DNA of 64,000 bases from Pseudomonas oleovorans subsp. oleovorans (GCF_002197815.1 NZ_NIUB01000021.1:29333-93332), one strand, 5' to 3'. Counted from the stretch's first letter, positions 35,027 through 45,710 are shown. The notes: generated by a model not told the origin, from the letters alone. Made by a program: numbers and translations.

Positions 35027-35902
35027 ATGCACGTCATGACCAAGCCGTGGAAGCATCCTCGTTCGGGGATTTTTTACCTCTGCCGTGAAGTCCCCGAAGA
35101 CATCTGACAGATCATCGGTAAGCGCGAATGGAAGGTCTCACTCAGAACCCGAGACTTCGCCACTGCCCGTCCTCGTTTCGCATCGGAGCTGATCCGTTGT
35201 GAGGACATCTTCTTCCCAGCCAGAGAGCAACTCGCTGGCCGTCCACGAGTTCTAGCCTCTGATGCCCCCAAGCTCGCCGATAGGTGGGCGCAAGCTGTGC
35301 TTGAGTCATGGGAAGGCAAGCCGGAGGATCTCACCGATTTTCTGATCCAGCCTCTTGATGGCGATGACGCCACCGGTGTCCAGCTTGCCTGTGATGTTGT
35401 CGATAGCAGCAGCTACAAGGTTCGCCAGAACGCTGTAGAAGGGTTCATGAAGTCGGTGCTGGCTGAGCACCATTTGCCTGTTCCTGATGCCTCTGAGCCC
35501 GCCTACAGGTCTCTGGTGGATGCGTTCTACAGCCGCTGGTGTGACCTCTGCAGGATGGCACTGGCGCGCTTTGCAGGTGACTGGCGAGAAGCCATGGAGC
35601 TTCCGTTCGTTGAGAAGTCACTCGCGGTGGAGCAGAAGGTTGCAGAGAACAAGCTGAGCGGCCCCAGGCTTTCAGAAGTCTTCCGTAAATGGGCGGATGA
35701 CAAGCGCCTGACAGATGGCGATACCCGCAGCACCAACAAGACCATCTCCGAGTTTGGCGCAACGGTCACGCGCTTCGTTGAGCTATACGGCGACCTTCAT
35801 GTACCCCGGATCACCCGTGCGCTTTGCCAGGAGGTCAAGACGGCACTGAGCAAGCTGCCGACAAAGGGCGAGGCATTCGCGGGCTGGCTGCTCCGGAATT
35901 GA
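35027..35902 (+). pseudogene. Tyrosine integrase remnant (N-terminal part, with internal stop)
   Basis: From ATG 35027 the frame reads MHVMTKPWKHPRSGIFYLCREVPEDI, a TGA at 35105-35107, then QIIGKREWKVSLRTRDFATARPRF..., which is the N terminus of phage/island integrases with a DUF6538-type start. TGA probably replaces CGA (Arg). The frame continues to WLLRN and stops at 35902 without reaching the catalytic R...HxRH...Y domain. In a neighbouring frame the next bases encode ELIAKAEAE and a stop, which looks like an integrase C-terminal end, so an internal deletion is likely. Position directly behind tRNA-Ser fits an island integrase. Confidence 0.82.
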
Positions 35903-35939
35903 TTGCCAAGGCTGAGGCGGAGTAACCGCTCCATAAACC

Positions 35940-35962
35940 CCGTCCTGGCGGACGGTTTTTTT
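35940..35962 (+). terminator. Terminator after the integrase remnant
   Basis: CCGTCC-TGGC-GGACGG followed by seven T. It borders directly on the IS66 fragment. Confidence 0.85.
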
Positions 35963-36645
35963 CAGGAAGCAGAGGCAGAAGCTGGCGAGCAGTTCCACGG
36001 CAGCAGCGCTTCGTAATCCTCGACGCTACTGGCGGTCGGCAGGCGTTCAAGGATGTGGCGCAACCAGGCGTAAGGCTCTTGCCCGTTGGCTTTGGCAGTT
36101 TCGATCAGGCTGTAGATCTGCGCGCTGGCCGTGGCACCCTTGGGCGTGTCGCTGAACAGCCAGTTCTTGCGGCCGATGACGAAGGGACGGATGGCGTTCT
36201 CGGCGCGGTTGTTGTCGATCGGTAGATGCCCGCCTTCGACGTAGCGCACCAATCTGCTCCAGTTGTTGGCCAAGTAGTTTACCGCCTTGCCCAGGGCCGT
36301 CTGCCCAGCGACCTGCGGCTGGGTTTTGTCCAGCCAGGCCTTGAGTTGGTCGATCAGGGGCTGGCTGCGTTGCTGGCGGACGTCGAGGCGTTCGCTATGG
36401 TCAGCGTCCTTCAGGTCACGCTCGATGCCGTAGAGCTTGTTGATCAGGCTCAGCGCCACGTCGGCACGCCCAGTCTTGCCCTTGGGCTGCACCTTTTGGG
36501 CTTCGACGAACTTGCGTCGCGCATGCGCCCAGCAGCCCAGGCGTTCGATGCCGTCGCGTGCAGCCACGGCGTTGTAGCCGGCGTAGTCGTCGGTCATCAG
36601 GTAGCCGCGGTAGCCATCGAGCAGGCGTAGCGGCACATCCTGCGC
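35962..36645 (-). pseudogene. IS66-family transposase (TnpC), C-terminal fragment
   Basis: About 224 residues of a protein normally near 510. Visible family stretches: [59 protein letters not shown] (the DDE-domain end with the catalytic Glu) and the C-terminal HILERLP. The N-terminal zinc-finger part, TnpA and TnpB are absent. The 5' end is cut at about 36645 against the terminator of the oprD remnant, and no IS66 terminal repeat is recognisable on that side. Confidence 0.88.
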
Positions 36646-36654
36646 GGCTGAGAA

Positions 36655-36678
36655 CTGCCCCGGCCAAGGCCGGGGCAG
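36655..36678 (-). terminator. Terminator of the oprD-like pseudogene
   Basis: CTGCCCCGGCC pairs with GGCCGGGGCAG around a very short loop, just after the minus-strand stop at 36685. No strong T run follows, probably because the IS66 fragment replaced it. Confidence 0.6.
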
Positions 36679-36684
36679 CGACCA

Positions 36685-37946
36685 TCAGAGGATGCTCAGC
36701 GGGTATTCGACAAAGGCACGGATCTCGTTGAGATCCGGCCCTACGTCGGTGCTGGAGCGGTAGATGGAGTTACGCAGGCGCAGGTGCAGATCCTTGGCAG
36801 CGCCACTCTGGATGGTGTAGCCGATCTGGTTGAAGATCTCGCGCTCGGTGCCGTTGTTGTCGCTGCCGGTATCGATGTTGTCACCGCGTACGTAGGCGAA
36901 CTTGTAGCGCAGACCCGGCACACCGTACTCGGCAAAATCCAGCTCGTAGCTGGCCTGCCAGGAGCGCTCGTCCTTCAGGTTGAAGTCCGAGTAGTATGAG
37001 TTTGCTAGGTAGATGCTGGAACCGCCATCACCGTAGTCATAAGCAAAGCCGGCATCGCCGCTGTTGCGCTGATGCGCTGATGCGCGACGATGAAGGCATG
37101 GGCGCCAATGCTGTACTTGGCCGCCAGGCTCCAGATGGTGTTGCGATCACCCTGGCCGTCACCGCCGAGATCCACCGCGGCCACCGAGCCGGTGTCGTAC
37201 TTGGTGCGGTAGATGTTGAAGTCGAAATTGAGCGCCTGATCCGCTGCCAGCGCCAGATTGTAATTGACGTTGGCGTAGTAGCGTTTGTACATGTCCTCGA
37301 GATCGGCGTGATACGCCGCCAGGCTCAAATCGTCGCTGACGGCGTAACTGCCGCCGAGCACATCAATGCTCTTGAGGCGATTGGGGTCGCGTGCCGAGTC
37401 GCCCATCGGGCTGTCCGCGGTGAAGCGGCCTGCATTCAGCTCCAGGCCTTCGATCTCGTTGCTGGTGACCAGCGTGCCGGTGAACGACTGTGGCAGCAGA
37501 CGGCTGTCGTCATGGGCCAGAACCGGCAGGGAAGGGAACTGGTTGCCGTACTTGATCACGGTATTGGAGACGCGCAGCTTCACCGCACCGCCAGCCTGGG
37601 ACAGGTCGTCCACCGGGCGACCTTCGCTGTCGGTGTCGAAGAAGGCGCGATAGTTGCGGCCGCGACCGCTGTCGAGCTTGACCCCGAGCAGGCCGAAAGC
37701 ATCGACGCCGAAGCCGACGGTGCCCTGAGTGAATCCGGACTCGAAGGTGGCGATGAAACCCTGCCCCCAGGTCTTGGCGTCGTTGGTGTTGTCCTTGTAG
37801 TCACGGTTGAAATAGGCGTTGCGCAGCAACAGATTGAGACTGGCGTCTTCGACGAAACCATTGGTTTCGGACTGACTGCTGGCGTGAGCCAACGGCCCGC
37901 CCAGCGCGAGACTGCAAGCCAGCGCGAGACAGTGCTTCTTGTGCAT
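36685..37946 (-). pseudogene. OprD-family porin, frameshifted by an 8-bp duplication
   Basis: The first 290 residues are intact: signal peptide MHKKHCLALACSLALGGPLAHA, then the OprD start FVEDASLNLLLRNAYFNRDYKD, GVDAFGLLGVKLDSG and RLLPQSF. The frame then breaks at GCGCATCAGCGC: TGCGCTGA occurs twice in tandem (37065-37072 and 37073-37080, plus strand). Beyond it the other frame continues correctly with NSGDAGFAYDYGDGGSSIYL...GVPGLRYKFAYVRGDNIDTG...EIRAFVEYPLSIL to the stop at 36685. Removing one copy of the duplication would restore a full porin of about 418 residues. Substrate unknown. Confidence 0.9.
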
Positions 37947-38209
37947 GGGGGCTCCGGTGTTGGTGTGCTGTTCTAAACGCGCCTTACATCGAGGTAAGGC
38001 CCGGCCCAGAGGGCGCGCTTAGAGTTATCAGCCTGTCTGCAGATGCACTATTCGAGCTGATCGATGATCACTATCAACGACTTCGATGCGGTGTTCGGGG
38101 GGATCGGCGATAGGCTTCTCCCCGATGAAGATTCCATAGGCGGCGGTTATTGCAACAATCCCGGAAGCCGTCGCCCTGGCTCCTCTTCATCTCCTTTGGT
38201 TAAGACTTC
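37947..38209. other. Intergenic region with possible small RNA
   Basis: No convincing protein gene lies here. A strong plus-strand terminator (38210-38238) ends the region although no plus-strand gene precedes it; hairpin-prone sequence such as ATCGG...CCCCGAT near 38101-38125 is present. A small RNA would explain this, but I cannot name one. Confidence 0.35.
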
Positions 38210-38238
38210 GGCCGCCTGGTTATCCAGCGGCCTTTTTT
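38210..38238 (+). terminator. Orphan plus-strand terminator
   Basis: GGCCG-C-CTGG / CCAG-CGGCC around TTAT with one bulged C, then six T. The T run is only on the plus strand, so it does not serve the minus-strand transporter gene that ends at 38270. Confidence 0.75.
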
Positions 38239-38269
38239 ATTGGGCGCCAGGCAGAGCACATGCCGCGCA

Positions 38270-39397
38270 TCAGGGACGGGAGGGAATGGCCGCCCCCGAC
38301 TTGAACAACCGCGTGCGGATATCCTTGGCCAGCATCAGGAAGAGCAGGGCGAAACCCACGTAGCCATTGATCACGTAGACGATATTGATCAGGCGGTCGA
38401 AGGGGATGGCCAGGCCGACCACTGTGCCGATCACCGCGAGCAGCACCAGCAGGAGGCGGTGACGCGGGCTGTCTTCGTCCGGGGCGAAGCGCTTTACCGG
38501 TGTCCATAGCAGTGGGGCTGCGGTGGTGAAGATGGCGACGAAGACGATGAGCGAGAAGCCGAGAGCCAGCGACGGATGGATCTTGGCCACCAGTACCAGC
38601 GTGGGAATCTGCGTGCCGGCCACGTCGTCGAGATGGGCGGCCAGGCCCAGCATCAGGGCCAGCACAGCCAGGCTGAACAACACCGCGCCCAGCGTCGCAC
38701 CCCAGCAGGCTTCTTTTCTGCTGGAAGCCGATTTGCCCAGGTTGGTCATGAACACTGCCAGCCACATCATGCAGAAGCCGACATAGGAGGCGCAGGCGAT
38801 CAACCAGTCGCTGCTGGCTTGCAGGATAGCGCCGTCGTTTACCAGCGGCTCCAGCTTGGCTTCATAGTCCAGCAGCCCGGCAGGTGCCATTGCATAGCCG
38901 ATGATGCCGATGACGATGGCCAGAACGCTCAACAGCGGGCCAATCGAGCCGATGATCGCCACTAGGCGCTTGAAGCCGAAGAACAGTGACACCAGGGTGA
39001 GGGCGCCCATTGTCACGCCGCCGACCCAGCTCGGCCAGCCGAATTGCTGATGCAGCGCGGCTCCCGCACCGGCGATCATCACCCAGAAGGACATGAACAG
39101 GAACACGACCGAGAAATAATCGAAGAAGTTGCCGATTAGCCTGCCGCAATAATACTGGTAAATACTTTTAGGCTCGGCGAACTGCTGTTCATGGCCGGCG
39201 CTGACGAAACTGACATTGACATAGACGAACAGCAGCAACATCAGGGCAATACTGGCGATACCGGCATAACCGTATGCAACGAAGTACTGCATGATTTCTT
39301 GTCCGGTGGTGAAACCAGAACCGACCAGCAGGGCGATCAATGATCCGCCTATCAAAATTACGCGTGTCAGACGCACTGGATTGTTGTTCTGAGTCAT
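38270..39397 (-). CDS. YkvI-like membrane transporter (APC superfamily)
   Basis: Protein of 375 residues with about ten membrane helices. Starts MTQNNNPVRLTRVILIGGSLIALLVGSGFTTGQEIMQYF, where the broken first helix with GSGFTTGQE resembles the unwound substrate site of APC-fold transporters. This matches proteins annotated as YkvI family membrane proteins. I use ATG 39397 because AGGGAAATACCT precedes it and the longer frame adds a charged, non-membrane extension. Substrate unknown. A GlxA-type regulator is encoded divergently and probably controls it. Confidence 0.72.
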   Translation of the reverse strand: MTQNNNPVRLTRVILIGGSLIALLVGSGFTTGQEIMQYFVAYGYAGIASIALMLLLFVYVNVSFVSAGHEQQFAEPKSIYQYYCGRLIGNFFDYFSVVFLFMSFWVMIAGAGAALHQQFGWPSWVGGVTMGALTLVSLFFGFKRLVAIIGSIGPLLSVLAIVIGIIGYAMAPAGLLDYEAKLEPLVNDGAILQASSDWLIACASYVGFCMMWLAVFMTNLGKSASSRKEACWGATLGAVLFSLAVLALMLGLAAHLDDVAGTQIPTLVLVAKIHPSLALGFSLIVFVAIFTTAAPLLWTPVKRFAPDEDSPRHRLLLVLLAVIGTVVGLAIPFDRLINIVYVINGYVGFALLFLMLAKDIRTRLFKSGAAIPSRP

Positions 39398-39853
39398 AGG
39401 TATTTCCCTTTTGTTGAGGCTGCCGTGTCGCAAGGCTTCGGCGCGGTATCCGAACTTAACATCCCGTTTTAGCGGTTCTTTCTGACTCGCTTTGGCATGA
39501 GATGGAAAAAACATTACGCCGGTCGTGTGGTTTTTAGTGCGGCTATAAGCGGCATGGATTCGTCTGTTTGCGACGCCCCGTTGAACTGGCGTTCCGAAAT
39601 AATTCCGGATTTGCCGAGCGCGCGATAATCGGGAAGAATCCAGCTAGCAATGTCCTGGCTGGCTGCCAATGAAATGGAGAGGAGGGCATATGTACTCGAA
39701 AATACGAGCCAGCCCTGGCAACGGATACATCGATAGAAGGTTGAATATCCAAAAGCCGCATGCGCTACATGCGATTGCCGATAACAAATCCAATAAAACG
39801 TAGTTCGGATGAAGGTCTAGAAATTGTTACCCAGACGTAGTTTCAGCGAAGCC
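39398..39853. other. Divergent intergenic region without a gene
   Basis: 456 bp between the transporter and the AraC-type regulator. More AT-rich than its surroundings. I see no RNA gene, repeat or convincing operator; it presumably holds the two divergent promoters. Confidence 0.5.
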
Positions 39854-40873
39854 ATGCAGGGGCAGAACCTGCGCTTCATGGAGGACAGGAAAAAACCGCT
39901 CCAGCAGGCTCGGGTAGGTTTTCTGTTGCTCGAGCATTTCTCCTTGCCGGCCTACACCCAAGCACTCGACACCATGGTCACGGCCAACCTGATCAATCCT
40001 GACTGCTTCGCGACCGAGTCCTTCAGCCTGAGTGGCGAGTCGGTCACCAGCGACCTGGGGCTGGTGATCTGTCCCGACGCACAATTGCAACTGCCGCATC
40101 TGGCGCAGATGGATCTCCTGGTGGTCTGCGGCGGCCTGCGCACGCCGCTGAAGGCTTCGCCTGCGCTGAGCGCCTTGCTGCACGCGGCCGACAAGCAGGC
40201 CGTGGAACTGGCCGGACTGTGGAACGGCGCCTGGTTCCTGGGGCAGGCCGGGCTGCTGGATGGGCACAAGTGCGCGATCCATCCGGAGAATCGCGCCGTA
40301 CTGGCCGAGATCGCCAAGAACAGCCAGGTGACCAGCGAGAGCTACATGGTCGATGGCAACCGGCTGACGGCCGCCAGCCCCAATGGCGCCTTCCACATGG
40401 TGATGGACTGGATCCGCAAACGCCATGGTCGCGAGCTGGCCGATGGCATCGTCGACATTCTGGCCTTCGAAGAGTCGCGCTACCGCCGCGCACGGCCGGC
40501 GCTGCACGAGAAAATGAGCGAGCCGTTGCGCAACGTGGTGCAACTGATGAGCGCCAATATCGAAGAGCCGCTGAGCCTGAGCCAGATCGCCCAGTACGTC
40601 GGACGCTTCAGACGGCAGATCGAGCGGCTGTTCCAGGAACAGATGGCCACCACGCCAGTGCGTTATTACCTGGAGCTGCGCCTGACCGAAGGGCGACGTC
40701 TGCTGCAGCATGCCGATCTGCCGATTCTCGACGTGTCGCTGGCTTGCGGGTTCGTCTCGCCGAGTCATTTCAGCAAATGCTACGCAGCGTTCTATGGCTA
40801 TTCGCCATCGAAGGAAATGCGCTTAGGCAACGTCCGCTCGCCAAAACCCATGACCCCTGATGCCAGTGCTTAG
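39854..40873 (+). CDS. GlxA-family AraC-type transcriptional regulator
   Basis: About 339 residues from ATG 39854 (alternative ATG at 39878). The N-terminal half is a DJ-1/PfpI-like amidotransferase-fold domain (VGFLLLEHFSLPAYTQALDTM, DLLVVCGGLRTPL, LAGLWNGAWFLGQAGLLDG); the nucleophile-elbow Cys of true DJ-1 enzymes is replaced by Asn in LWNGA, as in sensors of this group. The C-terminal half is an AraC DNA-binding domain (PLSLSQIAQYVGRFRRQIERLFQEQM and SLACGFVSPSHFSKCYAAFYGYSP). Relatives control amine, carnitine and arginine catabolism. The divergent transporter is the obvious target. Confidence 0.85.
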   Translation: MQGQNLRFMEDRKKPLQQARVGFLLLEHFSLPAYTQALDTMVTANLINPDCFATESFSLSGESVTSDLGLVICPDAQLQLPHLAQMDLLVVCGGLRTPLKASPALSALLHAADKQAVELAGLWNGAWFLGQAGLLDGHKCAIHPENRAVLAEIAKNSQVTSESYMVDGNRLTAASPNGAFHMVMDWIRKRHGRELADGIVDILAFEESRYRRARPALHEKMSEPLRNVVQLMSANIEEPLSLSQIAQYVGRFRRQIERLFQEQMATTPVRYYLELRLTEGRRLLQHADLPILDVSLACGFVSPSHFSKCYAAFYGYSPSKEMRLGNVRSPKPMTPDASA

Positions 40874-40963
40874 AGGCATCGGCGTCCATTCGCATAATAT
40901 ATATTATGTTAAATTACATATAGGTGAGATGGACCTCTCACCTTGTGACCTTGTGATCGGGTG

Positions 40964-41172
40964 AATTTGAAACAGAAAGCACCTGAACACCTCTCTCGTG
41001 AGCGGTTTGGAAGCAAAATTTGAAACTTCATCTTCTGTGAATCGACAAATTTGAGACTCCAAGGAGACACCTTCAGGGTATGACACACGGGCCGCGTGGA
41101 TGCGAACTGCTCTTTGACAGCATTGGAAAGCAATGTGGGGCTCCACCTGCTTGTTGGAAGTCAATTTGGAAC
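40964..41172 (+). repeat. Degenerate AATTTGAAAC repeats at the left border of the copper genes
   Basis: AATTTGAAAC at 40964 and 41017, AATTTGAGAC at 41048, AATTTGGAAC at 41163. The second and fourth sit in a longer similar context (GTTTGGAAGCAAAATTTGAAACTT against GTTGGAAGTC-AATTTGGAACTT). The region is AT-rich compared with both sides and has no gene. Such spaced repeats resemble transposase-binding sites at a transposon end; the family is not recognised. Confidence 0.4.
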
Positions 41173-42416
41173 TTGTCCCTAAATACGCAGGATCCGAGCA
41201 GGATCCGTCTGTCCTGAGCATCCCCGCTCAAGCCGTGCAGAACCTCGGAATGCGAACCTCGATGGTGATCCGAGGTGTACTGCCCTCGGATATCGAGGCG
41301 GTGGGTTCCCTGGCCTATAACCAGCGAGAAGTGGCGAACCTCCAGGCCCGCGCCGGCGGATTCGTCGAGCGGGTTTACGGTCGCGCCCCGGGCGATGTGC
41401 TGCCTGCCGGAGCCCCCCTGGTCGACCTGCTGATTCCCGAATGGTCCGCCGCGCAGTTGGAGTTCCTGGCGGTACTGCGTACCGCTGACACTCGCTTGAT
41501 AAGTGCGGCCCAAGAGCGCCTGCGCCTGCTTGGCATGCCTCAAACGTTGATCGAGCAGGTCCGCCGCAGCGGCAAACCACGGGCGGTGCAAACCCTCACC
41601 ACACCTATCAGCGGCGAGCTCCAAGCCTTGCAGGTACGCGCCGGGATGACCGTCGAAGCCGGGCAGGATCTGGCGTTGATTAACGGGCTATCCAGTGTCT
41701 GGCTCGATGCGGCGATACCCGAGGCCATGGCCGGAAGTATCCAGGTCGGGGACGAGATCCGCGCCAACCTGACGGCCTTTCCTGATCGACCGCTGCTGGG
41801 CCGCGTCATAGCCTTGCTGCCGAGTGCCGATCCGCAAACACGCACGCTCACGGTACGCAGCGAGCTACCCAACCCTGCCGGTAAGTTGCGCCCCGGCATG
41901 TTCGCCGCCGTACGCCTGAACAGTGCCGTCGAACAATCCACGCTTCTTGTGCCGAGTGAAGCCGTGATTCGCACCGGGAAGCGTGCGTTGGTGATGCTGG
42001 TAGAAGGCGATGGGCGCTACCGCCCCCTGGAAATAACCTTGGGCCGCGAGGCTGATGGGCGTCTGGAGGTGTTGTCCGGTCTTGAGGAGGGTCAGGCGGT
42101 CGTTACCTCCGGCCAGTTCCTCATCGATTCGGAGGCCAGCCTACAGGGTGTCATGGCCAGCCATGCCGAGCAGGACAATAAGAAGGAACTACATGAGGCC
42201 CATGGTGTGATTCGTGCTCTGGACGCGGAGTCAGTCACCCTGGAGCACGGGCCCTTCGAGAGCCTGAATATGCCAGGTATGACCATGGCTTTTCCATTGG
42301 TCAGCTCAGAAGTAGCTGTGGGACTTAAGCCAGGAGATCACGTACGTATCGGCGCCCGCCAGAAAAACTCCGGCCTGATGATCGAGCAGCTCAGCAAGGA
42401 AGGAGACCAGCCATGA
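41133..42416 (+). pseudogene. cusB: CusB-type copper efflux adaptor, 5'-truncated
   Basis: The readable protein has about 427 residues where CusB has around 490-510. Homology begins abruptly at LELVPKYAG (about 41169), a motif that normally follows the signal peptide and an N-terminal metal-binding segment. From there it is complete: the barrel-sandwich hybrid (AGGFVERVYGRAPGDVLPAGAPLVDL), the hairpin, the membrane-proximal beta-barrel, and a C-terminal CusF-like copper domain (HGVIRALDAESVTLEHGPFESLNMPGMTMAFPL). No signal peptide is left and no cusC lies upstream, so a rearrangement removed the operon's start. Its stop overlaps cusA by 4 bp. Confidence 0.82.
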
Positions 42417-45400
42417 TCGCACGCCTGATCCACTGGTCTATCGGCAATCGCTTTCTGGTGCTGCTGGCGACCCTGTTCATCACCGCCCTGGGCGTCTGGT
42501 CGCTGCGCAACACGCCGTTGGATGCACTGCCGGACCTGTCCGATACCCAGGTCATCATCAGAACCAGCTTTCCCGGACAGGCGCCGCAGATCGTCGAGAA
42601 CCAGGTGACCTACCCACTGGCGACCACCATGCTCTCGGTACCGGGGGCGAAGACGGTGCGCGGCTACTCGTTCTTTGGTGACTCATTCGTTTATGTGCTG
42701 TTCGAGGACGATACCGACCTCTACTGGGCGCGCTCGCGCGTATTGGAGTACCTCAACCAGGCGCAGGAGCGCCTGCCCGAGGGTGTTACCACCACCCTCG
42801 GGCCGGATGCCACCGGCGTGGGCTGGATCTACCAGTACGCCTTGGTCGACCGCAGCGGCCAGCATGATCTTGCCCAGCTGCGGGCACTGCAGGACTGGTT
42901 CCTCAAGTACGAACTCAAGAGCCTGCCCAACGTAGCCGAAGTGGCCACCCTCGGCGGCATGGTCAAGCAATACCAAGTGCTGCTCGATCCGCAGAAGCTG
43001 GTGGCTTATGGGGTAACTCAGCAGGAGGTCGAAGCGGCGCTGAAGAGCGCCAATCAGGAAACCGGCGGCGCCATCCTGGAGCTGGCAGAGCGCGAGTACA
43101 TGGTCCGGGCTTCAGGTTATCTAGAGAGCCTGGCGGATTTCCGCAATGTGCCGCTGCGGGCTTCGGCCAGCGGAGTTCCGGTGCTGCTGGGTCAGGTGGC
43201 CACCATTCAGTTGGGGCCAGAGATGCGTCGTGGCATTGCCGAGCTGGATGGCCAGGGTGAAGTGGTCGGTGGCGTGGTCATCCTGCGCTCCGGCAAGAAT
43301 GCCCGGGACACCATCGCTGCCGTGAAGACCAAGCTGGACAGCCTGAAAGCCAGCCTGCCCACCGGCGTCGAAGTGGTCACTACCTATGACCGTTCGCAAC
43401 TGATCGACCGTGCCATCGACAACCTCAGCTACAAGCTGCTGGAAGAGTTCGTGGTGGTTGCCTTGGTTTGCCTGATCTTTCTCTGGCACCTGCGTTCGTC
43501 GCTGGTGGCGATCATCACCCTGCCCCTGGGCATCCTGATGGCCTTCATCGTCATGCGCTACCAGGGCGTCAATGCCAACATCATGTCGCTCGGCGGGATC
43601 GCCATCGCCATCGGCGCCATGGTCGATGCCGCCGTGGTGATGATCGAGAACGCGCACAAGCACATCGAGGCCTGGAAGGCTCGACACCCCGGTGAACCGC
43701 TTCAGGGCGAGGCGCACTGGCGGGTGATCGGCGAAGCTGCGGCCGAGGTCGGGCCGGCGCTGTTCTTCAGCCTTTTGATCATCACCCTATCGTTCCTCCC
43801 GGTCTTTACCCTGGAGGCCCAGGAGGGTCGCCTGTTTGGCCCGCTGGCATTCACCAAGACCTATGCCATGGCTGCCGCTGCCGCCGGACTCTCGGTCACC
43901 TTGGTACCGGTGCTGATGGGCTACTGGATTCGCGGGCATATCCCCAGCGAACAACAGAACCCCTTGAACCGCTGGCTGATCGGCGCATACCGGCCGGTAC
44001 TGGAGTGGGTGCTGGCTTGGCCAAAAGTGACCCTGGCGCTGGCCTTGCTGGTCTTTTTGTCCAGTCTCTGGCCCCTCAGCAGACTTGGAGGAGAGTTTCT
44101 GCCGCCCATGGACGAGGGCGACCTGTTGTACATGCCCTCGGCCCTGCCCGGCTTGCCGGCGAGCAAGGCAACCCAGTTGCTGCAGCAAACCAACAGGATG
44201 ATCCTCACGGTGCCCGAAGTGGCACGGGTATTCGGCAAGGCCGGGCGAGCAGAGACCGCCACCGATCCAGCACCGCTGGAAATGTTCGAGACCACGGTGC
44301 AGTTCAAACCACGCGATCAATGGCGCGCGGGGATGACACCCGAAAAGCTGATCGAGGAACTGGATCGCGCGGTAAAAGTTCCGGGGCTGTCCAATATCTG
44401 GGTGCCGCCCATCCGCAACCGCATCGACATGCTGGCGACGGGGATCAAGAGCCCCATTGGGGTGAAAGTGTCCGGAACCTCCTTGGTCGACATCGAGCGC
44501 ATAACGCGCGATATCGAGGCCGTGGCCAAAGAGGTGCCTGGGGTGAGTTCGGCCTTGGCAGAACGCCTTACTGGCGGCCGTTACGTGGACATCCAGATCG
44601 ATCGACTGGCCGCGGCGCGCTATGGCCTGAGCATCGCCGATGTGCAGGCGGTGGTATCGGGCGCCATCGGCGGCAGCAATATTGGTGAGACGGTTGAAGG
44701 ACTGGCCCGCTTCCCGATCAACCTGCGCTATCCCAAGGAGTGGCGAGACAGTCCGCAGGCACTACGGCGTATGCCGATCCTCACGCAAGCCGGCCAGCAG
44801 ATCACCTTGGGCACCGTCGCCCAGGTTAGTCTGACCGAAGGGCCGCCAATGCTGCGCAGCGAGAACGGGCGTCTGTCCGGTTGGGTCTATGTCGATGTCC
44901 GCGGGCGCGACCTGGCCTCGACCGTGCGCGAGCTGCAGCAGCGCGTCGCCGAGCGGGTACAACTCGACGCCGGCATGACCGTCTCCTACTCCGGTCAGTT
45001 CGAATTCCTCGAGCGCGCCAATGCGCGGCTGGCCTGGGTGGTGCCGGCGACCTTGTTGATCATCTTCGTGCTGCTTTACCTGACCTTCAGCCGCTTCGGT
45101 GAGGCCCTACTGATCATGGCAACCCTGCCCTTCGCCCTATCGGGCGGCATCTGGCTGCTCTACTGGTTCGGCTTCAACCTCTCGGTCGCCACCGGCGTGG
45201 GCTTCATTGCCCTGGCCGGCGTCTCGGCAGAGTTCGGGGTAATCATGCTGCTGTACCTGAAGAATGCCTGGCATGCACGTATAGATTCCGGGCGCAGCGG
45301 TGATCCGGCCCTACTGGAGGCAATTCGTGAAGGTGCAGTGCTGCGCGTGAGGCCCAAGGTGATGACGGTGGCCGTGATCATCGCCGGCCTGCTGCCAATC

Positions 45401-45565
45401 CTCTGGGGCGGTGGTGCCGGTTCCGAGGTGATGAAGCGCATCGCCGCGCCCATGGTCGGCGGCATGATTACCGCGCCGCTGATGTCCATGCTGGTTTTGC
45501 CGGCCGCCTACTGGCTGATGCGAAGGCAGCGTACACAGAAGGTTCGCGCACCGCAGGAGCTATAG
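42413..45565 (+). CDS. cusA: CusA-type heavy-metal RND efflux pump
   Basis: Protein of 1050 residues, full length, with twelve membrane helices and two large periplasmic loops. HME-RND marks: [25 protein letters not shown] near the N terminus, [24 protein letters not shown] in helix 4 with the proton-relay acidic residues, [22 protein letters not shown], and Met residues in the periplasmic cleft typical of copper/silver pumps. AAGGAGACC precedes the ATG, and it overlaps cusB. With its adaptor truncated and no outer membrane channel nearby, function would need partners from elsewhere in the genome. Confidence 0.93.
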   Translation: MIARLIHWSIGNRFLVLLATLFITALGVWSLRNTPLDALPDLSDTQVIIRTSFPGQAPQIVENQVTYPLATTMLSVPGAKTVRGYSFFGDSFVYVLFEDDTDLYWARSRVLEYLNQAQERLPEGVTTTLGPDATGVGWIYQYALVDRSGQHDLAQLRALQDWFLKYELKSLPNVAEVATLGGMVKQYQVLLDPQKLVAYGVTQQEVEAALKSANQETGGAILELAEREYMVRASGYLESLADFRNVPLRASASGVPVLLGQVATIQLGPEMRRGIAELDGQGEVVGGVVILRSGKNARDTIAAVKTKLDSLKASLPTGVEVVTTYDRSQLIDRAIDNLSYKLLEEFVVVALVCLIFLWHLRSSLVAIITLPLGILMAFIVMRYQGVNANIMSLGGIAIAIGAMVDAAVVMIENAHKHIEAWKARHPGEPLQGEAHWRVIGEAAAEVGPALFFSLLIITLSFLPVFTLEAQEGRLFGPLAFTKTYAMAAAAAGLSVTLVPVLMGYWIRGHIPSEQQNPLNRWLIGAYRPVLEWVLAWPKVTLALALLVFLSSLWPLSRLGGEFLPPMDEGDLLYMPSALPGLPASKATQLLQQTNRMILTVPEVARVFGKAGRAETATDPAPLEMFETTVQFKPRDQWRAGMTPEKLIEELDRAVKVPGLSNIWVPPIRNRIDMLATGIKSPIGVKVSGTSLVDIERITRDIEAVAKEVPGVSSALAERLTGGRYVDIQIDRLAAARYGLSIADVQAVVSGAIGGSNIGETVEGLARFPINLRYPKEWRDSPQALRRMPILTQAGQQITLGTVAQVSLTEGPPMLRSENGRLSGWVYVDVRGRDLASTVRELQQRVAERVQLDAGMTVSYSGQFEFLERANARLAWVVPATLLIIFVLLYLTFSRFGEALLIMATLPFALSGGIWLLYWFGFNLSVATGVGFIALAGVSAEFGVIMLLYLKNAWHARIDSGRSGDPALLEAIREGAVLRVRPKVMTVAVIIAGLLPILWGGGAGSEVMKRIAAPMVGGMITAPLMSMLVLPAAYWLMRRQRTQKVRAPQEL

Positions 45566-45626
45566 CTTTACAAACCCGGGCAAGCCACGCGCCAAGCTGA
45601 CTCGCCCGGGTAACGCGGCAGGAAGC

Positions 45627-45642
45627 ATTACGGCGATGTAAC
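45627..45642. promoter_or_regulatory. CopR-box-like motif before the DUF2790 gene
   Basis: ATTACGGCGATGTAAC, a variant of the ATTAC-N6-GTAAG motif repeated through this island; 69 bp upstream of ATG 45711. Confidence 0.5.
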
Positions 45643-45710
45643 TTTGACTTCATTTTTATGACAGGTTGAGCGGATATATTTTAATCACCACCTTGAAGGA
45701 GTGATTAAAC

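Noticed and set aside
38064..38363. Plus-strand frame of 99 codons after the oprD pseudogene
   Set aside because: It runs through the terminator stem at 38210-38238 and into the end of the opposite transporter gene; no ribosome site and no family.
40913..40928. Possible eighth CopR-like box (ATTACATATAGGTGAG)
   Set aside because: Several mismatches to the motif, and it lies before the AT-rich junction with no intact copper gene start next to it; could be a relic but not counted.
40904..41221. Minus-strand frame of 105 codons across the cusB junction
   Set aside because: Spans the rearrangement border and the start of cusB homology; composition does not look coding.
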